Source: Mauremys mutica
Lineage: Eukaryota; Chordata; Testudines; Geoemydidae
NCBI RefSeq assembly: GCF_020497125.1
Contig: NW_025422919.1
Location: 62,001 to 126,000, forward strand
DNA length: 64,000 nt
Direction: 5' to 3'
Shown here in pieces: positions 1 to 11,304 of this stretch. The first letter of the stretch is position 1, and the number at the start of each line of letters is the position of its first letter. The notes below the pieces were generated by a model, which saw only the letters and a program-made list of their open reading frames with translations, was not told the DNA's origin and did not search any database. The position numbers and the translations under genes are program-made.

Positions 1-280
1 CGGGGGCAGGAGCCGGGGCAAGGTTTGGGGGGCCCCGGGGGCAGGAGCTGGGGCAGGGTTTGGGGGGCCCCCGGGGCCAGCAGCGGGGGCCGGGGTTGGG
101 GGGCCGGGGGGCAGGAGCTGGGGCAGGGTTTGGGGGGCCGGGGGGCAGGAGCCGGGGCAGGGTTTGGGGGGCCGGGGGGCAGGAGCTGGGGCAGGGTTTG
201 GGGGGCCGGGGGGCAGGAGCTGGGGCAGGGTTTGGGGGGCCGGGGGGCAGGAGCCGGGGCAGGGTTTGGGGGGCCGGGGG
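1..280. repeat. G-rich tandem repeat, about 35-bp unit
   Basis: About seven imperfect copies of a unit built from GGGGCAGGAGCTGGGGCAGG plus a TTTGGGGGGCC tail. It lies in the intron after the last chloride-channel exon in the window. The plus strand has closely spaced G runs, so G-quadruplex formation is plausible. Reading frames across it are repeat artefacts. Confidence 0.85.
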
Positions 281-289
281 GTCACTCAC

Positions 290-3200
290 TTGCTGCCCAG
301 CAGGCGCCGGGGCAGGGGCCGGTTCTGCAGCAGCAGCAGGAGGTTGCGGTGGCAGAAGAGGTAGACGCAGCAGAGAGCCCCACACAGCGCCCTGCGGGGA
401 CAGGGCAGCGCGAACCCAGGCGTCCGGGCCCCGCCCCCACCCAGCACACACCCCTCCCAGAGCCGGGAGAGAACCCAGGAGTCCTGGCTCCCAGCCCCCC
501 CTGCTCTAACCCACCAGCCCCCACTCCCCTCCCAGAGCCGGGAGAGAACCCAGGAGTCCTGGCTCCCAGCCCCCCTGCTCTAACCACCAGCCCCCACTCC
601 CTCCCAGAGCCGGGAGAGAACCCAGGAGTCCTGGCTCCCAGCCCCCCCTGCTCTGACCCACCAGCCCCCACTCCCCTCCCAGAGCCAGGGAGAGAACCCA
701 GGAGTCCTGGCTCCCAGCCCCCCATCTCTGACCCACCAGCCCCCGCTCCCCTCCCAGAGCCGGGAGAGAACCCAGGAGTCCTGGCTCCCAGCCCCCCTGC
801 TCTACCCCAACGGCCCCCACTCCCCTCCCAGAGCCGGGGAGAGAACCCAGGAGTCCTGGCTCCCAGCCCCCCATCTCTGACCCACCAGCCCCCGCTCCCC
901 TCCCAGAGCCGGGGGAGAACCCAGGAGTCCTGGCTCCCAGCCCCCCCTGCTCTAACCCACCAGCCCCCACTCCCCTCCCAGAGCCGGGGAGAGAACCCAG
1001 GAGTCCTGGCTCCCAGCCCCCCCCCCCCCCCGCCTATCCCTGCTCCCTGGGCTGGGGCGGAGCCTGGCCGGGCAGGGGCGGAGCCAGCGGCCAGGGGGCG
1101 GAGCCTGGCCAGGCGGGGGCGGAGCCAGCGGGCGGGGGATCTCGGGGTCCCCCCACTCACCCCAGCAGGGCGAACGAGAGCAGCTCGGGCAGGTCGAAGG
1201 GGAACTCGACGCGCCAGCTGGTGCTGAAGAGAACGGCCACCGTCTCTGGGGGGGCACCGGGGGGGCGGTTAGTCTGGGGGGCCGGGCCCCCCCCCCGTCT
1301 TCCTGCCCGGCCCTCAGCCCCCAGAGCCCTGGGATCCGGGCCCCCTGCCCCCGTCCCCCCAGCCCCCCCCCAGCCCCAGAGCTCCCCCACTGCCCCCTCC
1401 CCTGCACCCCATATCTCTACCCCCACCCTCTCCACCCAGATCTCCCCCATGTCCCCAGCCCCCCAAACCCTCTCACCCCAGCTCCCCCCTCCCCCATGTC
1501 CCCAGCCCCCCATAACCCTCTGACCCCAGCTCTCCCCCTCCCCCATTTCCCCAGCCCCCCCAACCCTCTGACCCCACTCTCCCCCTCCCCCATTTCCCCA
1601 GCCCCCCAAAACCCTCTGCCCCCAGCTCCCCCCCCTATTTCCCCGGCCCCCCCAACCCTCTGACCCCACTCTCCCCCTCCCCCATTTCCCCAGCCCCCCA
1701 AAACCCTCTGCCCCCAGCTCCCCCCCCCGCCCCCCGGCCCCCCGTACCGCTCTCCCCGTGCAGCAGCGGCAGCAGGCGGAAGGTGAGGGCGGCGCAGGTG
1801 GCCGAGAAGAAGCCGCGCCAATAATCCCGCAGCGCGAAGTGGGTCCCGGTCGCCTCCACGGAGAACAGCACCCCTGGGGGGCGGGGGGGGTCAGCCGGGA
1901 ACCGGGCCCCCCCCTGGCCCCTGCCCACAGCCCTCCCCGAGCGTCCAGCTTGGGCCCCCCCGGCCCCCCTCTCCTGAGCCCCCCACGTGCTCCCCGCTGA
2001 CCTCCCCATGCCCCCGGGTCCCCCTGCACCCCCAGACCTGCCCCTGGGTCCCCCTGCACCCCCAGACCTGTCCCTGGGTCCCCTGCACCCCCAGACTGTG
2101 CCCGGGTCCCCCTGCACCCCCAGACTGCGCCACGTGCCCCCAGGTCCCCCTGCACCCCCAGACCTGCCCCCGGGTCCCCCTGCACCCCCAGACCTGCCCC
2201 CATGCCCCCGGGTCGCCCCCTGCACCCCCAGCCTGTGCCTGGGTCCCCGGGTCCCCCTGCACCCCCAGACTGTGCCCGGGTCCCCCTGCACCCCCAGACC
2301 TGCCCCCGGGTTCCCCGTGCACCCCCAGACCTGCCCCCATGCCCCTGGTTCCCCCCTGCACCCCCAGACCTGCCCCCGGGTCCCCCCTGCACCCCCAGAC
2401 TGCGCCCGGGTCCCCCCTGCACCCCCAGACCTGCCCCCGGGTCCCCCTGCACCCCCAGACTGCGCCCGGGTCCCCCCTGCACCCCCAGACCTGCCCCCGG
2501 TCCCCCTTCTCCCCCACACGTGGCCCCGGGTCCCCCTGCACCCCCAGACTGCGCCCGGTCCCCCGTGCACCCCCAGACCTGCCCCCGGTCCCCCTGCACT
2601 CCTAGACCTACCCCCATGCCCCCAGGTCACCCCCTGCACCCCCAGACTGTGCCTGGGTCCCCACTGCACCCCCAGACTGTGCCTGGGTCCCCCCTGCACC
2701 CCCAGACCTGCCCCCGGGTCTCCCTGCACCCCCAGACCTGCCCCCATGCCCCTGGGTCCCCCCTGCACCCCCCCACCTGCCCCCGGGTCCCCCGGCACCC
2801 CCAGACCTGCCCCCGGTCGACCTGCACCCCCCTACTGTGCCACGTGCCCCCAGGTGCCCCTGCACCCCCAGACCTGCCCCCGGGTCGCCCCCTGCACCCC
2901 CAGACTGCGCCACGAGCCCCCAGGTCCCCCTGCACCCCAAGACCTGCCCCCGGGTCCCCCTGCACCCCCAGACCTGCCCCCATGCCCCTGGGTCCCCCCT
3001 GCACCCCCAGACCTGCCCCCAGGTCCCCCTGCACCCCCAGACATGGCCCCATGCCCCCGGGTCGCCCCCTGCACCCCCAGACCTGCCCCCGGTCCCCCTG
3101 CACCCCCAGACCTGTCCCCGGGTCCCCGGGTCCCCCTGCACCCCCAGACTGTGCCTGGGTCCCCCCTGCACCCCCAGACCTGCCCCCATGCCCCTGAGTC

Positions 3201-6200
3201 CCCCCTGCACCCCCAGACCTGCCCCCGGGTCCCCCTGCACCCCCAGACCTGCCCCTGGTCCCCCTGCACCCCCAGACTGCGCCACGTGCCCCCAGGTCCC
3301 CCTGCACCCCCAGACCTACCCCCGGGTCCCCCTGCACCCCCAGACCTGCCCCCGGGTCACCCTGCACCCCCAGACCTGCCCCTGGGTCCCCCCTGCACCC
3401 CCAGACCTGCCCCCATGCCCCGGGGCGCCCCCTGCACCCCCCGTCCTGCCCCCGGGTCCCCCTGCACCCCCAGACCTGCCCCTGGGTCCCCCTGCACCCC
3501 CAGACCTGCGCCTGGGTCCCCCTGCACCCCCAGACTGCGCCACGTGCCCCTGGGTCCCCCCTGCACCCCCAGACCTGCCCCCAGGTCCCCCTGCACCCCT
3601 AGACCTGCCCCCGGGCCCCCCCAATCCCCGTCTCCTCCCAGTCATCTCCGGGGAGAACGGCAGCCCGGGCGGCGTGGGGGGCACTGGGGGGTCAGCTGGG
3701 AACCAGCCCCCCCAACCCCCTTTCCCCCCCAGTGCCCCCCCGACCTGTCTCCCTCCCACCCCCCCTTCTCTGCCCCTCCCCCCAGCCCCGCGAGCGCTTT
3801 GGGGTCACTCACCCCCCACGGGGGCCACGAAGCAGCAGGCCACCCCCACGGCTGCCCCGGCCACCAACATCTCGTACTTGCGGGCCGAGTTCTGGGGGGC
3901 AGAGACGGGGGGTGAGAGGTGGGGGGGTTGGGGCAGTTTGGGGGCCGGGGAGAGGCCGGGGGAGGGGTGGGGGAAGGGGGAAGGGGGAGGCGGGGATACC
4001 CCCGGACTCACCTCCTTGGTCCCGGCGACTCGAACCATCACGCGGCCCAGCTGGGTGGCCAGGATCGTGGCCATGTGAACGAAGGGGCCCTGGGGAGAGA
4101 GACGGGGTCACCGCGGCCCCCCCGATCCCCCCGGTCCCCAGCTCCCCGATCCCCCCAACACACCCAGCCCCCACCTCCCCGATCCCCCCGTCCCCAGCCC
4201 CCCGATCCCCCCAACACACCCAGATCCCCCCGATCCCCCCAACACACCCAGCCCCCACCTCCCAGATCCCCCCGATCCCCCCAACACACCCAGCCCCCAC
4301 CTCCCAGATCCCCCCGTCCCCAGCCCCCCCGATCCCCCCAACACACCCAGCCCCCCAACACCCCCAGCCACCACCTCCCATATCGCCACCGTCCCCATCC
4401 CCCCGTTCCCCCAACTCACCCCGATCCCCCCAACACACCCAGCCCCCACCTCCCAGATCCCCCCCGTCCCCAGCCCCCCGATCCCCCCAACACACCCAGA
4501 TCCCCGACCCCTAAAGCCCCCACCCCCAGAGACCCCAGCCCCCCAAACTCCTCCAGCCCCTGCCCCCCCGGGCCCCCCCCCCCCCACTCACCACTTTGCC
4601 CAGGAAGATGGTGCTGCCGGCCCCCAGGGTGCAGATCACCCCGACCAGCTTGGCCAGGCCGGTTCGCAGGGTGAAGAATTCGCTCAGCACGACCCCCCGG
4701 AGCGTCACCTTCAGCTCGGGGATCCCGGAGCCTGGGGGGGGACGTGTCAGAGCCCCCCATGGCCCGGGGATCGGGGACCCCGTGTTCACCCCCCAACACA
4801 CGGTCCCAGGGACCCCACGTTCCCAGCCCCCCATGGCCCAGGGATTGGGGACCCCACGTTCACACCCCCCCACGGCCCCAGGATCAGGGACCCCATGTTC
4901 CCAGCCCCCGATGGCCCTGGGGATCGGGGACCCCGTGTTCCCAGCCCCCCACGGCCCTGGGGATCGGGGACCCCGTGTTCCCAGCCCTCCACGGCCCTGG
5001 GGATCGGGGACCCGGCGTTCACACCCCCCACGGCCCCAGGGATGGGGGACCCGGCGTTCACACACCCCCCCCTCAGCCCCAGGGATCAGGGACCCCCCGA
5101 TCGCAGCCCCCCAAAGCCCCCTCCCCCGGGATCCCGGGGCTGGGGCGGGGTAGGGGGGCCGGGGCCGACCTGCTGCCTGCGGCGAGATGTATTTGGCGAC
5201 TCCGGCGGAGACCATCATGAGCCCCGCGTGGTAGAGGACCCAGGAGAAATACTGCAGGGCCCGGTAGCCCTCCAGGGCGTCGTAGACCCACAGGTTGGCT
5301 GGGGGGCGAGAGGGGGGGGTCAGGGCCGGGATCCCGCCCCCTGCGCCCCCCCGGGACGGGCTCCGCATGGGGGGCTCTATGGAGGACTGGGGATCTGGGG
5401 CGGGGGGGCGACTGGGGAGGGTCAAACGGGGGGGGTTCAGCGTCTCAGAGGGGCCCCCCAATCCTGCCAGCGACTCCCACGGCTCTGGGACCCCGGGGGG
5501 GGGCTGGGGATCGGGGGTGGGGGGCACCTCGCTGGAACTTGGAGATGACGACGTCGAGGCCGAAGCTGATGGTCGCCATGGAGATGCCCAGGAGGAAAAG
5601 GAAGATCCAGTCCTCGCCCAGCTTCAGGATCTGGGAGCGGACGGACAGACCCAGCGCTGCAAGAGAGACGGACGGAGGGTGCCCCTCAATCCCGACCCGC
5701 AGCCCCCCCGAGCTCCGCCGGTGCCCCTCACTCCCGACCCGCAGCCCCCCCCGAGCTCTGCCGGTGCCCCTCACTCCCGACCCGCAGCCCCCCCCGAGCT
5801 CCGCCGGTGCCCCTCACTCCTGACCTGCAGCCCCCCCAGCTCTGCTGGTGCCCCTCACTCCCGACCTGCAGCCCCCCCGAGCTTCGCCGGTGCCCCTCAC
5901 TCCCGACCCGCAGCCCCCCCGAGCTCCGCCGGTGCCCCTCACTCCTGACCTGCAGCCCCCCCAGCTCTGCTGGGTCCCCTCACACCCGAGCTGCAGCCCC
6001 TGCCAGCCCAGCCCTGCTCCCCCCCAGCTCTGCGGGTGCCCCTCACTCCCTACCCGCAGCCCCCCCCGTTCTGCCTGTGCCCCTCACTCCCGACCTGCTG
6101 ACCCCCCCCGAGCTCCGCCGCTGCCCCTCACTCCTGACCTGCAGCCCCCCCAGCTCTGCTGGTGCCCCTCACTCCCGACCTGCAGCCCCCCCGAGCTCCG

Positions 6201-8453
6201 CCGGTGCCCCTCACTCCCGACCCGCAGCCCCCGAGCTCTGCCGGTGCCCCTCACTCCCGACCCGCAGCCCCAGAGCTCCGCCGGTGCCCCTCACTCCCGA
6301 CCCGCAGCCCCCCAGCTCTGCCGGTGCCCCTCACTCCCGACCCGCAGCCCCTGAGCTCCGCCGGTGCCCCTCACTCCCGACCCGCAGCCCCCCAGCTCTG
6401 CCGGTGCCCCTCACTCCTGACCTGCAGCCCCCCCAGCTCTGCTGGTGCCCCTCACTCCCGACCTGCAGCCCCTGCCAGCCCAGCCCTGCCCCCCCCCCAG
6501 CTCTGCCGGTGCCCCTCACTCCCGACCCGCAGCCCCCCCGAGCTCCGCCGGTGCCCCTCACTCCTGACCTGCAGCCCCCCCAGCTCTGCTGGTGCCCCTC
6601 ACTCCCGACCTGCAGCCCCTGCCAGCCCAGCCCTGCCCCCCCCCAGCTCTGCCGGTGCCCCTCACTCCCGACCCGCAGCCCCCCCAGCTCTGCCGGTGCC
6701 CCTCACTCCCGACCGGCAGCCCCCCCGAGCTTCGCCGGTGCCCCTCACTCCCGACCCGCAGCCCCTGCTAGCCCAGCCCTGCCCTCCTGCCCCCCCGCCG
6801 GTGCCCCTCACTCCTGACTCGCAGCCCCTGCCAGCCCAGCCCTGCCCTCCCGCCCCCCCCCCCCGCCGGTGCCCCTCACTCCTGACCTGCAGCCCCCCCA
6901 CCCCCGCCGGTGCCCCTCACTCCCGACCCGCAGCCCACTTGCTGCAGGATCCCCTCCCTGTCCCTGTTCCCACCCCCCCACCCCCATGTCCAGGTGCGGA
7001 AAATCCTTGAGGCAGCTGCTGCCCTTGACCCCGGGGCCGATCTGTGTTTGTGATAAGAGGACCCAGGGGGGGCGGGTGTGAAGGGAACCCAAACCCCGAC
7101 CGGCCTCAGCCTGAATCCCAGGCCCGGCGGGCGTCTGTGTGAGCCTGTCCCTGAACACGCAGCCCTGTTTATACCCCAAACACAGACTGTAACAATGTGA
7201 TTCCCTCCCGGCCCCAGCCCTGCCGGTGCCCCTCACTCCCGACCCGCAGCCCCTGCCAGCCCAGCCCTGCCGGTGCCCCTCACTCCCGACCCGCAGCCCC
7301 TGCCCCCCCAGCTCTGCCGGTGCCCCTCACTCCCGACCCGCAGCCCCTGCCAGCCCAGCCCTGCCGGTGCCCCTCACTCCCGACCCGCAGCCCCTGCCCC
7401 CCCAGCTCTGCCGGTGCCCCTCACTCCCGACCCGCAGCCCCTGCCAGCCCAGCCCTGCCGGTGCCCCTCACTCCCGACCCGCAGCCCCTGCCAGCCCAGC
7501 CCTGCCGGTGCCCCTCACTCCCGACCCGCAGCCCCTGCCAGCCCAGCCCTGCCGGTGCCCCTCACTCCCGACCCGCAGCCCCTGCCAGCCCAGCCCTGCC
7601 GGTGCCCCTCACTCCCGACCCGCAGCCCCTGCCAGCCCAGCCCTGCCGGTGCCCCTCACTCCCGACCCGCAGCCCCTGCCCCCCCCAGCCCTGCCGGTGC
7701 CCCTCACTCCCGACCCACAGCCCGTGCCAGCCCAGCCCTGCCGGTGCCCCTCACTCCCGACCCGCAGCCCCAGCCGGCCCAGCCCTGCCGGTGCCCCTCA
7801 CTCCCAACCCGCAGCCCCTGCCAGCCCAGCCCTGCCGGTGCCCCTCACTCCCGACCCACAGCCCCTGCCAGCTCTGCCGGTGCCCCGCACTCCCGACCCG
7901 CAGCCCCCGCTAGCCCAGCTCTGCCGGTGCCCCTCACTCCCGACCCGCAGCCCCTGCTAGCCCAGCTCTGCCGGTGCCCCTCACTCCCGACCCGCAGCCC
8001 CTGCCAGCTCTGCCGGTGCCCCTCACTCCCAACCCGCAGCCCCTGCCCGCCCAGCCCTGTGTGTGCCCCTCACTCCCGACCCGCAGCCCCTGCTAGCCCA
8101 GCTCTGCCGGTGCCCCTCACTCCCGACCCGCAGCCTCTACCAGCTCTGCCGGTGCCCCTCACTCCCAACCCGCAGCCCCTGCCAGCCCAGCCCTGTGTGT
8201 GCCCCTCACTCCCGACCCGCAGCCCCTGCCCCCCCAGCCCTGCGTGTGCCCCTCACTCCCGACCCGCAGCCCCCTTACGTTTCAGCGCCTGTATCACTCT
8301 TTGCACAGCCTTGCGCCCCCTCGGCCGCTGGTCCCTGCCGAACAGCTTCTGGTAGGTCTCCCCGAGCAGCTCACTGTCCAGGTGCTGCCCCTGGGACCCC
8401 GGACCCCCAGCCCCCTTCTTGGGCTCCCCCTTCCTTGAGCTGCACAGCCCCAT
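290..8453 (-). CDS. CLC chloride channel, CLC-K-like, 5' nine exons (partial)
   Basis: Voltage-gated-type chloride channel of the plasma membrane, ClC-1/2/K branch; CLC-K channels carry renal and inner-ear chloride with barttin. Coding exons on the minus strand: 8453-8279 (ATG at 8453), 5656-5528, 5298-5170, 4731-4592, 4089-4012, 3891-3813, 1873-1748, 1245-1161 and 391-290. All junctions are GT-AG and phases agree, giving about 347 residues before the window ends. Landmarks in order: [15 protein letters not shown] (helix B), SGIPELK (chloride-binding GSGIP), [43 protein letters not shown] and [15 protein letters not shown]. The gating-glutamate motif GKEGP reads GKVGP, as in CLC-K. Other segments ([21 protein letters not shown]) look more like ClC-1/2, so the exact orthologue is uncertain and no symbol is given. 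The pore C-terminal half and CBS domains lie off the left end. Every intron holds minisatellites. Confidence 0.88.
410..1020 (-). repeat. Unit A minisatellite array in chloride-channel intron
   Basis: About eight copies of unit A (about 76 bp; core GGAGCCAGGACTCCTGGG then TTCTCTCCCCGGCTCTGG), here reading on the minus strand. The unit resembles the tRNA-derived head of a MIR-type SINE (see findings). It fills the intron between the exons at 391-290 and 1245-1161 and starts about 20 bases from the acceptor of the former. Confidence 0.9.
1375..1735. repeat. Tandem repeat, about 58-bp CCCCAGCCCCC-AACCCTCTG unit
   Basis: About six copies of a C-rich unit containing AACCCTCTGACCCCAGCTC and CCCCCTCCCCCATTTCCC. 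It lies in the chloride-channel intron between exons 1873-1748 and 1245-1161. No coding content. Confidence 0.75.
1985..3620. repeat. 1.6-kb minisatellite, 30-bp unit
   Basis: Roughly 50 copies of a 30-bp unit (GTCCCCCTGCACCCCCAGAC plus CTGCCCCCGG), interspersed with CATGCCCCCGGG and GCGCCACGTGCCCCC variants. It occupies the intron between chloride-channel exons 3891-3813 and 1873-1748. The period is divisible by three, so several frames stay open for hundreds of codons on both strands; these are not genes. Confidence 0.95.
4120..4580. repeat. Tandem repeat, CCCCCGATCCCCCCAACACA type
   Basis: Imperfect copies of a 30-45 bp unit containing GATCCCCCCAACACACCCAG and CCCCCACCTCCC in the chloride-channel intron between exons 4731-4592 and 4089-4012. 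Non-coding. Confidence 0.8.
4740..5110. repeat. Tandem repeat, about 42-bp unit
   Basis: About eight copies of a unit with GGGGATCGGGGACCCCGTGT followed by TCCCAGCCCCCCACGGCC. It fills the chloride-channel intron between exons 5298-5170 and 4731-4592. Confidence 0.85.
5680..8272 (+). repeat. Unit B minisatellite filling chloride-channel intron 1
   Basis: Two blocks (about 5680-6940 and 7210-8272) of unit B, about 47 bp: GGTGCCCCTCACTCCCGACC, CGCAGCCCCTGCC, AGCCCAGCCCTGCC. About 260 bases of non-repetitive sequence separate them. The array runs from the acceptor of exon 2 to within a few bases of the donor of exon 1. On the plus strand each unit ends in a pyrimidine-rich CGACCCGCAG that resembles a 3' splice site, but this host gene is on the minus strand. 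Confidence 0.95.
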
Positions 8454-9140
8454 GGCCCTGCCTGGCTCCACTGGCTGCCCCCACCCCCTCTCCCCGGGGT
8501 TTATAGCCCCATCAGCCCTGCCCCACCCTGGGGGGAGCGGAACCAGCTGCCTGGAGCCAGGGACACCGGTCTGGGCCGGGCGAAGACAGGTGGGGGCAGG
8601 GGCCGGCAGAAAGAGAGAGTGTGGGGAGATTAGAGGGTGGGTGTGGGGAGAGACAGGTAGAGAGAGGGGGGGTGCAGGGGGAGAGAGAGAGGCAGGGCTG
8701 GGGGTGGGTGGGGATGGATAGATAGAGGGGGTGCATGGGGACAGATAGACAGAAGGGGTGGACGGGGACAGACAGATCCCGGGGTGGGGGCGGCGATGGG
8801 TGGCAGACACCCCGTGTCTAGGGACGTGCAGTGTCCCTGGAGCCATGAGGGTCCCAGGGTGAGGTAAGATCTTTTCCTGGACCAAGGTCTGTTGGCCTGG
8901 GGGACAGACGGACAGACAGAGGCAGATTCTCTGCCAAGGCCAGCGGCTCCGCTCTGGCCCCAGGGCCGGGCACCGGCCGGCTCTGCTCCGAGTTAGGGGC
9001 TGGTGCCTGGGCTTTGCAAAGCTTCAGGGCGTCCCCCTCCCCAGTCCCACCCTGCTGTTGTGACCACAAACCCAGGGGAAGGGCCCCCAGCTGTCTGGAG
9101 CCTGTGGGAGACACCTCTCCCCGGGGCAACAGATACCAGA
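8454..9140. other. Chloride-channel upstream region, no gene seen
   Basis: Sequence just 5' of the chloride-channel start codon. It includes a GA-rich simple stretch (8600-8770) and no convincing exon. It probably holds the channel promoter, but no defined element is recognised. Confidence 0.5.
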
Positions 9141-9144
9141 GGGG

Positions 9145-9490
9145 GCTGGGAGCCAGGACTCCTGGGTTCTCTCCCTGGCTCTGGGAGGGGAGTGGGGGCT
9201 GGTGGGTTAGAGCAGGGGGGGCTGGGAGCCAGGACTCCTGGGTTCTCTCCCCGGCTCTGGGAGGGGAGTGGGGGCTGGTGGGTCAGAGCAGGGGGGGCTG
9301 GGAGCCAGGACTCCTGGGTTCTCTCCCCGGCTCTGGGAGGGGAGTGGGGGCTGGTGGGTCAGAGCAGGGGGGGCCGGGAGCCAGGACTCCTGGGTTCTCT
9401 CCCCGGCTCTGGGAGGGGAGTGGGGCTGGTGAGTCAGAGCAGGGGGGGCTGGGAGCCAGGACTCCTGGGTTCTCCCCCCGGGCTCTGGGT
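9145..9490 (+). repeat. Unit A minisatellite array
   Basis: Four to five copies of unit A in plus orientation, between the chloride channel and POP7. The following 9500-10075 region has long G and C homopolymers and no recognisable gene. Confidence 0.9.
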
Positions 9491-10077
9491 TATGGATTAA
9501 CGGGGGGGGGGGGGAGGCGAAGGGCTGGGCTGAGTCCAAGGCGACCTTTGACTCCCGGCAGCAAAGGCCTCCTCAACAGGTGGAAAAATAAACTGGGCAT
9601 GAAACTTCCAGGTGGCTTTGTCCTCAGGGGAGGTGGGGGGGGGGGCCGTTGGAAACTGGAAAGTGTCGTTCCCCCCCCCCCCCCCTTTATAGGATGGAAG
9701 GAATGTCAAGGCCCCTCCTCAGCCCTGGAATTGGGCGGGGGGGGGGGACAGACTCTGCCTGGGGCTGGGGGCTGGAACAGTCCAGGGCGGGACCCGTGGG
9801 GCGGGGGCTTCGCTCCCTCACTGACCTTTCCCCCGCCTCCCCCACGCCCCATTTCCCCCTCCCCCAGCCCCCCAGCGGCCCATCTCCCCTCAACCTGCTG
9901 GGCCCCGAACCCCTGGGGCTCCCCCTCCCGGTAGCCCCCCCATTTCCCCAGGCTTCTCCCCCCCAACCGCCCGTTCTCCTGTAACCCCCCAGGGCCCCAT
10001 CTCTCCCCTTAGCTCCCCCCGGGGCCCCCCCTCGTGCCTAACCCTCCCGTGGGGCTCCCTCCCCATCACCCAGCCAC

Positions 10078-10260
10078 GCGCGCTCCGGGCGGGGTTGTAT
10101 GAACGTTCCGTGCGCGCTCCGGGCGGGGTTGTATGAACGTTCTGTGCGCGCTCCCGGCGGGGTTGTATGAACGTTCCACGCGCGCTCCGGGCGGGGTTGT
10201 ATGAACGTTCCACGCGCGCTCCCGGCGGGGTTGTATGAACGTTCTGTGCGCGCTCCGGGC
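10078..10260 (+). promoter_or_regulatory. POP7 upstream 34-bp tandem repeat with GAACGTTC palindrome
   Basis: Five exact-period 34-bp units, each with GCGCGCTCCGGGCGGGG, TTGTATGAACGTTC and a GCGC-rich joint. The ATG in each unit falls at 10099, 10133, 10167, 10201 and 10235. The repeat sits immediately before a CpG-rich segment with a GTGAGC donor at 10326, so it is probably the core promoter or first-exon region of POP7. GAACGTTC is an 8-bp palindrome. The regulatory role is inferred from position. Confidence 0.6.
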
Positions 10261-10907
10261 GGGCGTGGGGGCGGGGGCGGAAGCGGAAGCGGCGGCGGCT
10301 CGGCCTGCGCTGCGGACACGGGGAGGTGAGCGCGGGGCCGGGGGGTGATTGGCCCGCGGAGGGAAGTTGGGGGCTGGCGGGGGGTTCGGGAGGGGGGGGC
10401 TGGTGGGCTGGGGATGTTCTGGGGGGGCTGGAGGACGGGGCGCTGGAGGGGGATTTGGGGGGGGCTGGTGGGCTGGGGAAGTCCAGGGGGGCTGGGGATG
10501 TTCTGGGGGGGCTGGAGGAGGGGGATTTGGGGGGGGCTGGTGATCTGGGGGCTGGAGGGGGGGCTGGTGGGCTGGGGATGTCCAGGGGGGCTGGGGATGT
10601 TCTGGGGGGGCTGGAGGAGGGGGATTTGGGGGGGGCTGGTGATCTGGGGGCTGGAGGGGGGGCTGGTGGGCTGGGGATGTTCAGGGGGGGCTGGAGGAGG
10701 GGGCGCTGGAGGGGGATTTGGGGGGGCTGGTGGGCTGGGGATGTTCTGGGGGGGATCCGGAGGGGGAGGCCGCGGACGTCTGGAGCAGGGCAGAGGTGGG
10801 GGTTGCTGAGAGGGGGGGCGGCTCCGGCGCCCAGGAGGCTGGATTCGGGGGAACGTGGGGGGCCGGCGGCCCAGGACTCCCCCCTCTCTCCTCCCCCCCC
10901 CCCTGAG

Positions 10908-11302
10908 CCCGGGGGGCGCCGGCCCCCCCCGCGGCGGAGCTGGCCCTGCGGCGCCGCCTGCCCCCCCGCCTGCCCCGGCGCCCGGGCGACGTCTACGTCA
11001 ACATGCAGACGGATTTCAAGGCCCAGCTGAGCCGGTGCCAGAAGCTGCTCGGCCCCGGGGGCGGCTGCGCCGAGATCTGCATCCACGGGCTGGGCCTGGC
11101 CATCAACCGGGCCATCAACATCGCCCTGCAGCTCCAGGCGGGCGGCGCCGGCGCCCTGCGCCTGGCCGCCAACACCTCCACCGTGCCGCTGGCCGACGGG
11201 CTGGAGCCCCAGGGCGACGAGGACGGGCGCCCGCCCCTGGCCCGCGCCCGCAACAACTCCGCCATCCACATCCGGGTGTGCCGGGCCGCGCCCCCGCCCT
11301 GA
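10908..11302 (+). CDS. POP7: RNase P/MRP protein subunit p20 (Pop7/Rpp20)
   Basis: Small Alba-type RNA-binding subunit shared by nuclear RNase P (tRNA 5' maturation) and RNase MRP; pairs with Rpp25. Recognised from LPRRPGDVYVNMQTDFKAQL, CAEICIHGLGLAINRAINIA, LAANTSTVPLADGLEP and ARNNSAIHIRVCR, in the same order as human POP7; stop TGA at 11300. The exon carrying residues homologous to the human N-terminus has an in-frame TGA at 10904 and no ATG before Met 11003, which lies inside the conserved domain. A pyrimidine tract with AG at 10906-10907 suggests a 3' splice site, so the start is probably in an upstream exon: the frame is open and phase-compatible from ATG 10235 to the donor at 10326. 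That start is a guess. C-terminus ends ARNNSAIHIRVCRAAPPP. Confidence 0.9.
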
Positions 11303-11304
11303 GC

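Noticed and set aside
1987..3915. 642-codon open frame on the plus strand
   Set aside because: It is the 30-bp minisatellite read through; composition is Pro/Cys repeats and true chloride-channel exons lie on the opposite strand.
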